64,000 bases of DNA from Rhodoferax koreense (GTDB lineage: Bacteria; Pseudomonadota; Gammaproteobacteria; Burkholderiales; Burkholderiaceae_C), in assembly GCF_001955695.1 (NCBI RefSeq), contig NZ_CP019236.1:3720001-3784000 (forward strand), given 5' to 3'. Below, one piece after another: positions 31,276-41,119 of the stretch. Each line of letters starts with the position of its first letter. Position 1 is the stretch's first letter. The position numbers and the translations under genes were made by a program. The notes below the pieces were generated by a model. That model worked only from the letters and a program-made list of their open reading frames with translations, searched no databases and was not told where the DNA came from.

Positions 31276-33230
31276 ACTGGCCGCATGGCAAGGCAGCACA
31301 AGTCGACTTTCACTCCAGCAGGCAGGCACGCATGGCAACGAACGAAGAAACCCTCAACGAACACGGCAACCACGCGGGCCAGTTCACACAGAGCGTCGGC
31401 GGCTGGGCGGAGTACACGGTATGGCTGACACCCACGGCTGACAAGGTCATCCACGATCTGCCGGTGCCGCCCAAGAAGGTCATTCCCATCGTGTTCCTGC
31501 CCGGTGTCATGGGCAGCAATTTGCGCATGACGAAAAAGCGGCAGAAGGAACTGGATCGCAAGGATGACAAGGCCTGGAAAGCCGACGACATTGGCCCGTT
31601 CGAAACCGCGGTGTTCAGTGCCGGGTACGGCGGCTGGTTCAGAGAAGCGACCCCGGCGCAACGCCAACTCAATTTCGACCCCGAGGAAACCGAGGTCGAC
31701 ATCTACAAATACACGGAAAACCAGGGTCGCTTCGACCCCGACGGCCTCCTCACCAAGCAATCGGATGCGCAGCACCAGAACGTGCGAAACAGCCTGGCGC
31801 CCATCCCGCCTTTGCTCACCACCGCGCAGAAACCGCCTGAAGACGCCGACGCGCTGACGAAAGACCGTGCGGTGGAATCCGCCGCGCAGAAAGCACGCTG
31901 GCGCGGCTGGAGCGAAATCCTTTTCGATGGCTCGTATGGGGAGATTCTGAAAAAAATCGAGCGCCAGCTCAATAACATGATCGTCGATCACAAGCTGGCC
32001 GATAACTGGAAGGAGAAGCCACCGGAGCCGCCCAAGGACGGCGAATCGAGTGTGCAGCCACCACCCGATCCTTTGTTGATCCTGGGCAAGAATCCGAAGG
32101 ATTTCGGCGCCTTGTTCGGCAGCGAACCGATCACGGAGGCCGACCTGCGCAAGATCGCGCAGTGTTGGTATCCGGTGCACGCCATGGGCTACAACTGGCT
32201 GCAGAGCAATGGCGTTTCCGGCAAGAAAATCGCCGAGCGCATCAAGGGTTTGATCAAAGGCTATGTCGAACGCGGCTTCGACTGCAAAAAGGTCATCATC
32301 GTCACCCACAGCATGGGTGGCCTGGTGGCCCGTGCGGTGGTCCATCCGGACTATGGCAACCTGCAGGACAGCATCCTGGGCGTGTACCACAGCGTGATGC
32401 CCACGCTGGGCGCCGCCACGGCCTACAAGCGCCTGCGCTTCGGTTTTCGGGAGGACGAGCGGCCCATCCTCAGTTTCGCAGATCGAGTGATGTCGGAAGT
32501 CCTCGCCCCGAATGGAGAACACGCCACAGCCATCTTGGCCAATGCACCGGGGCCGCTGGAACTGTTGCCGGCGAAAGCCTATGGCGAGAAATGGCTGCGG
32601 GTCGTGGACCCAGCGGGCGTCGAATTGGCGAGCTGGCCTGATATGCGCACGGATGCGCCACAGACGCCGGTGGAGGCGATTTATACGCAGCCTGCGGATG
32701 CTTGGTGGCGGTTAATTAATCCGAAATGGGTGAATCCGGGGAATCCATTAAAAATAAAATTCATAGATGCAGTGGATAAGGCATACAAACGACTCAAGGC
32801 CGCTTACAAATTTTCTAATACCATTGAGAAGACATTCCACCCTAACACGTACGCCAGTTGGTGCGCTTCATCAAACCGCAAATGTTATGGCACGGTGGTC
32901 TTCAGGGTTATCGCCGGTTTGGAAACGGATAACGGCACGCCGCTGCCGGCTGCAAGCACCTGGACACTGCTGACGGACGACGGCTTGAAAACACTCACAG
33001 TGCAGGCCGGTAGCCGTGTACTCACCTTGCAGCGCCAACATGCTGCAGAAGCGGGTGATGAAACCGTGCCTTCGGAACGCTCTGCAAGACACATCGTCAG
33101 TGATAACTGTTTCGAGCACGGCATAGATAAGTCTGGTTACGAACACCAAAACAGCTACGCGGACGGCCAGGTCGCCGCTTCGACGCTTTACGCCATCGTG
33201 CAGATTGCGAAGAACGACAAATGGGATTGA
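31272..33230 (+). CDS. Predicted T6SS lipase effector (Tle-type alpha/beta hydrolase)
   Basis: This is a 652-residue predicted phospholipase delivered by the upstream VgrG. The start ATG overlaps the vgrG stop (ATGA). Near residue 70 lies VIPIVFLPGVMGSNLRM, the oxyanion-region motif of LCAT/PGAP1-like lipases. The nucleophile elbow is VIIVTHSMGGLVARAVV with Ser347, a T-x-S-x-G variant of GxSxG. The protein has no signal peptide, as expected for T6SS cargo. The following lipoprotein resembles Tli4-type immunity proteins, so Tle4-like is the best guess, not certain. From about 32,640 the gene turns AT-rich. Catalytic Asp and His could not be assigned by eye. Confidence 0.8.
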   Translation: MNWPHGKAAQVDFHSSRQARMATNEETLNEHGNHAGQFTQSVGGWAEYTVWLTPTADKVIHDLPVPPKKVIPIVFLPGVMGSNLRMTKKRQKELDRKDDKAWKADDIGPFETAVFSAGYGGWFREATPAQRQLNFDPEETEVDIYKYTENQGRFDPDGLLTKQSDAQHQNVRNSLAPIPPLLTTAQKPPEDADALTKDRAVESAAQKARWRGWSEILFDGSYGEILKKIERQLNNMIVDHKLADNWKEKPPEPPKDGESSVQPPPDPLLILGKNPKDFGALFGSEPITEADLRKIAQCWYPVHAMGYNWLQSNGVSGKKIAERIKGLIKGYVERGFDCKKVIIVTHSMGGLVARAVVHPDYGNLQDSILGVYHSVMPTLGAATAYKRLRFGFREDERPILSFADRVMSEVLAPNGEHATAILANAPGPLELLPAKAYGEKWLRVVDPAGVELASWPDMRTDAPQTPVEAIYTQPADAWWRLINPKWVNPGNPLKIKFIDAVDKAYKRLKAAYKFSNTIEKTFHPNTYASWCASSNRKCYGTVVFRVIAGLETDNGTPLPAASTWTLLTDDGLKTLTVQAGSRVLTLQRQHAAEAGDETVPSERSARHIVSDNCFEHGIDKSGYEHQNSYADGQVAASTLYAIVQIAKNDKWD

Positions 33231-33232
33231 TC

Positions 33233-34603
33233 ATGCAACGTCTAAAAATGCTAGGCACGTCTCTGGCACTCGGCCTACTTCTGCAAGCTTGCGCAACGCC
33301 AACTAATTACTCGTACAAAAAGGAATCTGCCATGCCTGAAGCAGTCAAACTGAGCCCGCGACTACAGCAGCTATTTGCACGAACAAAGCTGGTTTGCATG
33401 GGGCGTTATGCGCTGGAAATTCCAGTCGAGGCCGAGTTGGTTTGGGGCCCGGCACATTTCCCCGCAACTATCGATGTGCTTCACGGAGGAGTGGCAGCAG
33501 CCAACAAACGCCTTGCAAGAGATATAGAAGATATAAAAATTAAAGATAAAACGGCTGAAATAGTTTCAAATAAGCCTGGGCCGGTAAAAGGGAGTTGGCA
33601 GATCCGTTTTTATGAAGACGAATTTGCAAAGGAGCCACCCAGCCTCCTAAGCACTAGAACATATATTAATCGAGGTGATGTCACATTCATTACGGGATGG
33701 TATGGCAGAGACACTGATTTATCAGTATTGGAACAGCAAGCATATCTTGCAAGTTCTTTAATCCTTAGGTCTGCCGATCAGACACCACGGGAGCCCGGCT
33801 TCTGCATTGAAGAAGCATTCATCCCCGACAACCGCTATGCCGATCAGGAAATGGTCAGCGCGGGCATCTTCATACCCAGCCTACCAGACATCAACTTCTC
33901 CATCAGCTCCAACAAGGACGCCTACGCCGATTACGACAACTTCGATGCCTACCGCCCCAAGCTCTCCCTGCTCAATCGCATCAAGAGCGCCCAGGACGCC
34001 CAAGGCCCCTTTTACCCCAGCCGCACTGTCCTGCGCGAAGGCAAGCGCGACGTGCAGCACTGGCATGGCGAGGAGTCGCTGATCAAGCGCAAGGATGGCA
34101 CGCACGATTTCGAATGGGCGTTCGTGGGTACGCCCAAGGATGTCGCCAACCCCTCCGAGTACAGCGCGCACATGTACAGCAAGGTCGCGCACAACACGGT
34201 TGGTGCCGCCAGCCAGGCGTCGCTCACCGACGACGAGGCCGTGGCCTTGTGGGACAGGCTGCTCTCCGGCCTGAAGTTCCGCGTGCAGGTGCCCGGCGCG
34301 CCCGAAGGCTCTTACTACGCCCAGCCCAGCAGCCCGATGAGCCCGCCGCCTGCGCCCAAGCCGGTGGTGTGGTACCGCGACCAGCCCTGCCCGAAAGACG
34401 GCTACTACAAGCTGGTGGTCGATGACCCGGCCTATCCCTACCAGGCCTACCTGCAGAAGCAGCCACCATCGGCCGAGCGCGCGGGCTCGATGTTCAGCGA
34501 GCTCCTCGTCACCGAGCCGGCCTTCTACCACAAGGCACGCATGGTCTGGGTGGCCGAGCTCGACGACAACGGCCGCAAGTATTCCAGCGTGAACCGGTTC
34601 TGA
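33233..34603 (+). CDS. Predicted T6SS immunity lipoprotein (Tli4-like)
   Basis: The product is 456 residues and probably neutralises the upstream lipase in the periplasm. MQRLKMLGTSLALGLLLQAC ends in a lipobox (LQAC), so it should be a lipoprotein. The motif TKLVCMGRYALEIPVEAEL and the later PGFCIEEAFIPDNRY resemble Tli4-family proteins as I remember them. The start is ambiguous: ATG 33233 (two bases after the effector stop) or ATG 33221 (overlapping it); both retain the signal. The first ~185 codons are AT-rich while the rest is GC-rich, so the gene is compositionally mosaic. PAAR follows 21 bases downstream. Confidence 0.75.
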   Translation: MQRLKMLGTSLALGLLLQACATPTNYSYKKESAMPEAVKLSPRLQQLFARTKLVCMGRYALEIPVEAELVWGPAHFPATIDVLHGGVAAANKRLARDIEDIKIKDKTAEIVSNKPGPVKGSWQIRFYEDEFAKEPPSLLSTRTYINRGDVTFITGWYGRDTDLSVLEQQAYLASSLILRSADQTPREPGFCIEEAFIPDNRYADQEMVSAGIFIPSLPDINFSISSNKDAYADYDNFDAYRPKLSLLNRIKSAQDAQGPFYPSRTVLREGKRDVQHWHGEESLIKRKDGTHDFEWAFVGTPKDVANPSEYSAHMYSKVAHNTVGAASQASLTDDEAVALWDRLLSGLKFRVQVPGAPEGSYYAQPSSPMSPPPAPKPVVWYRDQPCPKDGYYKLVVDDPAYPYQAYLQKQPPSAERAGSMFSELLVTEPAFYHKARMVWVAELDDNGRKYSSVNRF

Positions 34604-34624
34604 GCATGTGCCGGGAGTCCGACC

Positions 34625-34876
34625 ATGAAACATGAAGGACGCGGTGTCGCACGGCTCGGTGACAGCACCTCGCACGGTGGCCGTGTCATCTCGGCGACCG
34701 GGCCTGCCGTGCTGGGTATTCCCGCCGCGCGTCAGGGCGACATGACACATTGCCCCCAATGCAAGGCGGATTTCGCGATCACGCCCGATGGTGCGGGCGC
34801 GCGACACCTGGGGCTGCCTTGCGCGTACGACGGGGACCTCACCGCCTGCGGCGCCCGGCTGGTGTCGTCCATCTGA
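34625..34876 (+). CDS. PAAR-domain protein (T6SS spike cap)
   Basis: The product is an 83-residue stand-alone PAAR protein that would sharpen the VgrG tip. The repeat-like motif starts RLGDSTSHGGRVISATG and continues with IPAARQGDMTHCPQC and GARHLGLPCAYDGDLTACG. The His/Cys residues fit the zinc site that tips PAAR cones. It has no toxin extension. It is the last gene of the vgrG-lipase-immunity-PAAR cassette and is followed by the convergent guanine deaminase gene. Confidence 0.88.
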   Translation: MKHEGRGVARLGDSTSHGGRVISATGPAVLGIPAARQGDMTHCPQCKADFAITPDGAGARHLGLPCAYDGDLTACGARLVSSI

Positions 34877-34925
34877 ACCCAAGGGGCCACGGCTGCCCAC
34901 GGCGCCGTCGGTTGACCGGCCTGTT

Positions 34926-36209
34926 CTACCCAGCCTGCGAAATCACCGTGCGTTCGATCAGCCGGTCGTCGCCGAGCACGATCATGGCGAACAGCAGTTC
35001 GTCCAGCGTTTCGGCCTGAGACGTCTTGCGCGCCAGCAGCGGCGTCACCTTCGGATCGATGACCACGAAGTCGGCTTCGCCGCCCGGCTGCAGGTTGCCG
35101 ACCACACCGTCCAGCCCGAGCGCCGCCGCCGCCCCGGCCGTGTGTTGCCACCAGAGTTGCTGAGGCTTGAGCGACAGGCCGGTCTTGGTCTGGCCCTCCC
35201 GCCCCACGTAATAGGCGGCCAGCATGGTGTGGAACGGGCTGAAGCTCGTGCCGCCGCCGACGTCGCTGGCCAGGCCGTACCTGAAACCCACGCGGTCGGC
35301 GCCGACGTAGTCGAAAAAGCCGCTGCCGAGGAACAGGTTGCTGGTCGGGCTCACCGCGGCCACGGTGCCGGTGTCGCGCATCAGTGCGCGGTCGTCGTCG
35401 TCGAAGTGGATGCAGTGGGCGTAGACGGCGCGTTCGCGCATCAGGCCGAAATCCGCATAGGTGGCGAGGTAACTCCTCGAGGCCGGGAACAGTTCACGCG
35501 CCCAGGCGACTTCGCCGAGGTTTTCGGCGACGTGCGACTGGATCCACACGTCGCCGTACCGGGCGGCGAGTTCGCCCGCGCCACGCAGCTGCGCCTCGGT
35601 GCTGGTCGGCGCGAAACGCGGCGTGATGGCATAGCCCAGGCGGTCCACGCCATGCCAGCGGCGGATCAGCGTTTCGGTGTCGACGAGGCTTTGCTCGGTC
35701 TGGTCGCGCACGCCGTCAGGCGAATGGCGGTCCTGCAGCACCTTGCCGGTGATCAGGCGCAGCTGGCGCTGCTGCGCCTCGGTGAACAGCGCATCGACCG
35801 AGCCGGGGTGCGAGGTGGCGAAGGTCAGTGCCGTGCTTACGCCGTTGCGCAGCAGTTCGTCCACGAAGAAGGTCGCCACCTCGGCCGCATAGGCCGGATC
35901 CACGAATCGGCTCTCGTGCGGAAAGGTGTAGTTCTCGAGCCAGGGCAGCAGACCGTCGGCGGGCGCGCCGATCACATCGGTCTGCGGGTAGTGGATGTGC
36001 ATGTCCACGAAACCCGGCGCGATGATGCGGCCCGGCAGGTGTTCGACGGCCAATCCCGGAAAACCGCCAATCAGCGCCTGGTAGTCGCCCACGGCCTGCA
36101 CCACCTGGGTGCCAGCGGCGTCGGGCCCGACCACCAGCAGCCCATCGGCCTCGTAGATGGCGGACTGGTCCTGGGCAAAACGGAGGATGGCGGAGCGGTA
36201 GGCTTTCAT
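34926..36209 (-). CDS. guaD: Guanine deaminase
   Basis: The enzyme hydrolyses guanine to xanthine and ammonia in purine catabolism. The 427-residue amidohydrolase has the metal motif GFVDMHIHYPQTDVIGAP and the further metal/substrate blocks FATSHPGSVDALF and VYAHCIHFDDDDRALM. The guanine-deaminase signature ASDVGGGTSFSPF is present near residue 320. The ATG at 36209 starts MKAYRSAILRFAQ, the family N terminus; a longer frame upstream is not conserved. It lies downstream of a BMP-type binding protein on the same strand, with 115 bases between. Confidence 0.93.
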   Translation of the reverse strand: MKAYRSAILRFAQDQSAIYEADGLLVVGPDAAGTQVVQAVGDYQALIGGFPGLAVEHLPGRIIAPGFVDMHIHYPQTDVIGAPADGLLPWLENYTFPHESRFVDPAYAAEVATFFVDELLRNGVSTALTFATSHPGSVDALFTEAQQRQLRLITGKVLQDRHSPDGVRDQTEQSLVDTETLIRRWHGVDRLGYAITPRFAPTSTEAQLRGAGELAARYGDVWIQSHVAENLGEVAWARELFPASRSYLATYADFGLMRERAVYAHCIHFDDDDRALMRDTGTVAAVSPTSNLFLGSGFFDYVGADRVGFRYGLASDVGGGTSFSPFHTMLAAYYVGREGQTKTGLSLKPQQLWWQHTAGAAAALGLDGVVGNLQPGGEADFVVIDPKVTPLLARKTSQAETLDELLFAMIVLGDDRLIERTVISQAG

Positions 36210-36324
36210 GGCCCCGAGCTTACGCAAAAGCCGGGCCGGCCGGATGCGTCGGCGCGGATATCCGGTATCGCCGCTGCCGGATGGCGCAGGTCGCCTCTTC
36301 TCCGCCGCCCTTTCTCGGGGCGCT

Positions 36325-37428
36325 TCAATTCGGCAGACCGCCCAAAACACCTTCTGCGAGCCAGTTCATGCCGAGGATCTGCGCGTCGGTGAGCGCCGCG
36401 CCGGCCGCAACCACGGTTTTCCCGGTGTTGTCGCGCAGCGGCACGGTCGTGGCGGCAAACGGCTGCAGCCGGCCGGCGGCGATGTCGGCCTGGCGCGCCA
36501 GCACTTCCTTCTGCACGGCGGCCGGCACCTGGCTGCCGAAATCGCCGACGCGTACCATGCCTTCCTTCACACCGCCCCAGACGCTGCCCGGCTTCCAGCT
36601 GCCGTCGATCACGGCCTGTGCGCGGCGCGTGTAGTAGCCGCCCCATTCGTGCGTCACGGCCAGCAGCTGGGCGTCGGGGGCGATGCGGCGCATGTCGGAG
36701 TGGTAGGCGATGGCCAGCTTGCCGCGCTCCTGCGCCGCCGCCATCACCGCGTTGGAGCCGGTGTGGAACGCGATCACGTCCACGTTCTGGTTGAACAGCG
36801 TCATGGCGGCGTCGCGTTCGCGCGCCGGGTCGAACCAGGCGTTGAGCCACACCACCTTCACGGTGGCCTTGGCATCCACCGAACGCAGGCCGAGCGTGAA
36901 GGCGTTGATGCCCTGCAGCACCTCGGGAATCGGGAAGCCCGCAACGTAGCCGGCGACATGGCTTTTGGTCATGCGGCCGGCGGCGATGCCCGCGAGGTAG
37001 CGGCCTTCGTAATACCGCGCGTTGGCGGCGGCGACGTTGGCCGCGGTCTTGTAGCCGGTGACGGATTCGAACTTCACGCCGGGAAATTCGCGCGCCACCT
37101 TGAGCGTGGGCTCCATGTAGCCGAAGCTCGGCGTGAAGATCAGCTGGTTGCCCTGCTGCGCGAGGTCGCGGATCACGCGTTCGGCATCCGGCCCCTCGGC
37201 CACGTTCTCCACGTAGGTGGTCTGGACCCGTGCGCCCAGCGCGGCCTCGACGGCCTTGCGCCCTTCGTCGTGCTGGTGCACCCAGCCCATGTCGGTGAGC
37301 GGCGCCACGTAGACGAAAGCGGCCTTGAGCGGCGTGGCGGCCGGCGGCTGTGCGGGCGCGGGGGTCTGGCTGAAAACGGGAGAAAACAAACAGGCGGCCA
37401 CGAGCGTGGCGGCGAGGTTTTTATACAT
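36325..37428 (-). CDS. BMP-family (nucleoside/purine) ABC solute-binding protein
   Basis: This 367-residue periplasmic protein begins with signal peptide MYKNLAATLVAACLFSPVFS and a Pro/Ala-rich linker. The mature part has the BMP/PnrA pattern AFVYVAPLTDMGWVHQHDEG, then QLIFTPSFGYMEPTLKVARE and AGYVAGFPIPEVLQGINAFT. Members of this group bind nucleosides or purines. The adjacent guaD supports a purine ligand. No permease or ATPase genes are beside it, so the transporter must be encoded elsewhere. Confidence 0.85.
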   Translation of the reverse strand: MYKNLAATLVAACLFSPVFSQTPAPAQPPAATPLKAAFVYVAPLTDMGWVHQHDEGRKAVEAALGARVQTTYVENVAEGPDAERVIRDLAQQGNQLIFTPSFGYMEPTLKVAREFPGVKFESVTGYKTAANVAAANARYYEGRYLAGIAAGRMTKSHVAGYVAGFPIPEVLQGINAFTLGLRSVDAKATVKVVWLNAWFDPARERDAAMTLFNQNVDVIAFHTGSNAVMAAAQERGKLAIAYHSDMRRIAPDAQLLAVTHEWGGYYTRRAQAVIDGSWKPGSVWGGVKEGMVRVGDFGSQVPAAVQKEVLARQADIAAGRLQPFAATTVPLRDNTGKTVVAAGAALTDAQILGMNWLAEGVLGGLPN

Positions 37429-37533
37429 GGTAGTCCTCTACATGGCCCTGGAATGGAGATGAAAAAAGCCGCGGGCAGCGGCTTGATTCGGTTGGGATTT
37501 TAACCGCCCGGGCGATGGGCGGGCTGCGACGGC

Positions 37534-39102
37534 CTAGCAGGTCGGCACGGTGGTGGCGGCCAGCCACTGCTTGAGCGCGGCGTTGTAGGCCGCGTCGAAG
37601 CGGCCGTAGATGTTGCTGCCGGACCGCAGGCTGCAGCTCGAACTGCCGCCGTACAGCTGCCCGATGACGTACCGCGACGTGCCGATGGTCTGGAACAGCG
37701 CGGCGCCGCTGCTGCCCTCCTCGGTGCTGCCGCTGGTGAGCAGCGCATCGAGGAAACCGCTGTTCGACTGTGCGGTACCGGTGCAGGTCAGCGAGGTGCC
37801 GCCGCTGGACAGGCTGCAATTCTGGTAGGACTTGACCGTGCCGGTGCTGAGCTTGAGCAGATCACCTTCGGGATGGTGCAGCGTGCCGACGGTGGCGGCC
37901 AGCGCCGGTGCGCTGACCGACCAGCCTGCGAACACCGCGCCCGAGGGCGGCGCTTCGTTCAGCCGCATGAAGGAGGTGTCGGTGCTCGCGCTGGCGTACA
38001 GCAGCGTGGCGCCGCCGGTGCGCAGGGTGGCTGCCGGATTCAGCGTGCCGGCACCGCAACTCGGCGCGCGGTAGAACCAGTACGACTGCAACGAGGATGC
38101 CGAAGCCTGCGTCGAGATGCAATGGTTGGCGGTGATCAGGTAGGGCGTGCCGCTGTTCAGGTTGTCGTTGAGCAGCGTGCCGGTGCACTGGAAGGCCGAG
38201 CCGCCCTGCACGAACACGATGCGCGCCACGGCATTGCTCTCGGCCTGGTAATCGGTGTTGCAGGCCGCGTCGATCTCGCAACTCCCGGCCTCGCCGATCT
38301 TGGCGGTGATGCCGGCGCCCGCCGTGTCGCCGGCCGCATCCGTGCCATCGGGCAGCGCGAACAGGTGCGAGAGCTGGGGCACGGCGACGTCCACCTTGGC
38401 GGTGTCGGCACCGGCGGGCAGGCTGACTTCGACCGTGGCCTCCGCACCGAGCACGGCCGGCAGCCAGTAGGTGTTGGCCGTGTCGCCGCTGGCGCCGCCC
38501 GCGGCGTTCGCCTTCAGCGCCTGCAGGATTTCGGAGGCGGGCAGTTCGAAGCCCGTGCTCGCGCTTTGCGCATAGACGCGCACCGTGGCATCGGCCGGCA
38601 GGCTGCGCACCAGCAGGCCCAGGCGCAGGCCCTGGGCCGAGGGCGAACTGATGCTGATCGAAGCCGCGCGCCGGCCATCGGCCAGGGTCTGCCAGTCCAG
38701 CGTGGTGTCGGGCAGGCTGCGCGCGAAGCCGATCTTGCGCGGCGCACCGCGCAGGCCGGAGGACGTGGTCTCGGCCGCGAGCTTGGCCGGAGCCACCTCG
38801 GCCAACGCCACCAGCCGTGCGCGGGGCGACTGCACCTCGCGCGCCTTCATCGGACTCACGTCGCCACTGCTGGCCAGCGTCAGGCTGCGCGCGCGCGCCT
38901 CCACGCGGTCCACGGCCGAGGGCACCTGCGTCGATGCGGCCACGCAACTGCCGCCTGTGCTGCCGCCCGTAGCCCCGCCGGTGCTGCCACCGGAGGCGCT
39001 CGTGTCCGAACTTCCGCCACCGCTCCCCCCTCCGCAAGCGCTGAGCACCAGCGCCGCCACCGAACCCAGAAGCCAGATCTGCATGTTGTTTTTGTCTCGC
39101 AC
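37534..39102 (-). CDS. Trypsin-like serine protease lipoprotein, lysyl-endopeptidase-like
   Basis: This is a 522-residue predicted secreted protease. The chosen start is a GTG at 39102, because GAGGAAAAG lies seven bases upstream; ATG 39084 has no such site. The N terminus MRDKNNMQIWLLGSVAALVL leads to a lipobox (LSAC) and then a Gly/Ser-rich linker. After a ~230-residue pro-like region comes the protease domain with His327 in LITANHCIST, Asp in TDTSFMRL and Ser465 in EEGSSGAALF. The spacing TANHC to SYWFYRAPSCG resembles Achromobacter protease I. Lysine specificity cannot be confirmed by eye. Confidence 0.78.
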   Translation of the reverse strand: MRDKNNMQIWLLGSVAALVLSACGGGSGGGSSDTSASGGSTGGATGGSTGGSCVAASTQVPSAVDRVEARARSLTLASSGDVSPMKAREVQSPRARLVALAEVAPAKLAAETTSSGLRGAPRKIGFARSLPDTTLDWQTLADGRRAASISISSPSAQGLRLGLLVRSLPADATVRVYAQSASTGFELPASEILQALKANAAGGASGDTANTYWLPAVLGAEATVEVSLPAGADTAKVDVAVPQLSHLFALPDGTDAAGDTAGAGITAKIGEAGSCEIDAACNTDYQAESNAVARIVFVQGGSAFQCTGTLLNDNLNSGTPYLITANHCISTQASASSLQSYWFYRAPSCGAGTLNPAATLRTGGATLLYASASTDTSFMRLNEAPPSGAVFAGWSVSAPALAATVGTLHHPEGDLLKLSTGTVKSYQNCSLSSGGTSLTCTGTAQSNSGFLDALLTSGSTEEGSSGAALFQTIGTSRYVIGQLYGGSSSCSLRSGSNIYGRFDAAYNAALKQWLAATTVPTC

Positions 39103-39157
39103 GGACTTTTCCTCAAAACACTCGATGGGCTTCAAGTTACCACGAAATTGCGGCAGT

Positions 39158-40386
39158 TCATTCGTAACGCAGCGCCTGGATCGGCAGCAACCTCGATGCG
39201 CGCCGCGCTGGGTAGAACCCGAAGAAGACCCCGACCAGCGCGGAAAACCCCGCCGCCATGCCGACCGAGGCCAGCGTCATGCTGACCTGCCAGCCCGCGA
39301 AATGGCCCACGGCCCAGGTGGCCAGCGCGCCGAGCAGGACGCCGATACAGCCGCCGAGCAGGCTCAGCGTCAGCGCCTCGATGAGGAACTGCGCCAGGAT
39401 ATCGCGCCCGCGCGCGCCCACGGCCATGCGCAGCCCGATCTCGCGCGTGCGCTCGGTCACGCTGACCAACATGATGTTCATGATGCCGATGCCGCCGATC
39501 AGCAGGCTGATGCCGGCCACCGCGGCCAGCAGCAGCGTCATGATGCGGCTCGACTCCTCCTGCGCCTCGAGGATTTCGCTGAGGTTGCGGATGGTGAAGG
39601 TGTCGTCCGCGCTTTCCTGCACGCGGAAACGCTGGCGCATGAGTTCGCGGATGCGCTCCTCGGCCATCGCCATGCTCTGGCCTTCGCGCACCTTCACGGT
39701 GACCGACCAGATGCGTTTCACATTGCCCGGCAGACCGCCGGTGATGCGGTTGCGGAAGGTGGAAATCGGCACGATGACGATGTCGTCCTGGTCCTGTCCC
39801 ACCGAGTTCTGGCCCTTGCGCGCGAGCACGCCGACCACCGTCACCGGCACGGTGCGGATACGCACCACCTGGTCGACCGGATCGGCATCGCCGAACAGCT
39901 CCTGCGCCACGGTCTGGCCGATCAGCGCCACCTTGGCCGAGCCCTGCAGCTCACTGTCCTCGAACAGGCGGCCCGATGCGAGCGGCCACTCGCGCGCTTC
40001 CAGGAAATCGTTGTTCGTGCCCTGCACCGTGGTGCTCCAGTTGGCGTTGTTGGCCACCACCTGGGCCGTGGTGCGCGAGCCCGGTGCGGCCACCTGCACC
40101 TCGGGCACCTCGACGGCGATGGCCGTGGCGTCTTCCTCGGTGAGCCGGCTGCGTGTCTGCGCGCCCTGGCGCACGCCGGCCGCGTTGGCGCCGCCGGGCA
40201 GCACCAGCAGGATGTTCGAGCCCAGGCCCTTCATCTGCTCCTGCACGCGTTCCGTCGCGCCGCGGCCCACGGCCACCATGGTGATCACCGCGGCCACGCC
40301 GATGATGATGCCGAGCATGGTCAGAATGCTGCGCAGCGTGTTGGCCGCCAGGGAGCGCCAGGCGCTGCGCAGGGCGGAAAGGAAGT

Positions 40387-40390
<4 letters not shown>
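39158..40390 (-). CDS. macB: MacB-type ABC transporter permease
   Basis: The 410-residue permease has the MacB layout: an N-terminal helix after [20 protein letters not shown], a large periplasmic domain, then three C-terminal helices ([60 protein letters not shown]). The block [20 protein letters not shown] docks the ATPase. It overlaps the separate ATPase gene by four bases. In E. coli both parts are one polypeptide; here they are split. With the upstream adaptor gene it should form a tripartite efflux pump, needing an outer-membrane channel from elsewhere. Confidence 0.88.
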
Positions 40391-41112
<722 letters not shown>

Positions 41113-41119
41113 GGTGTCG

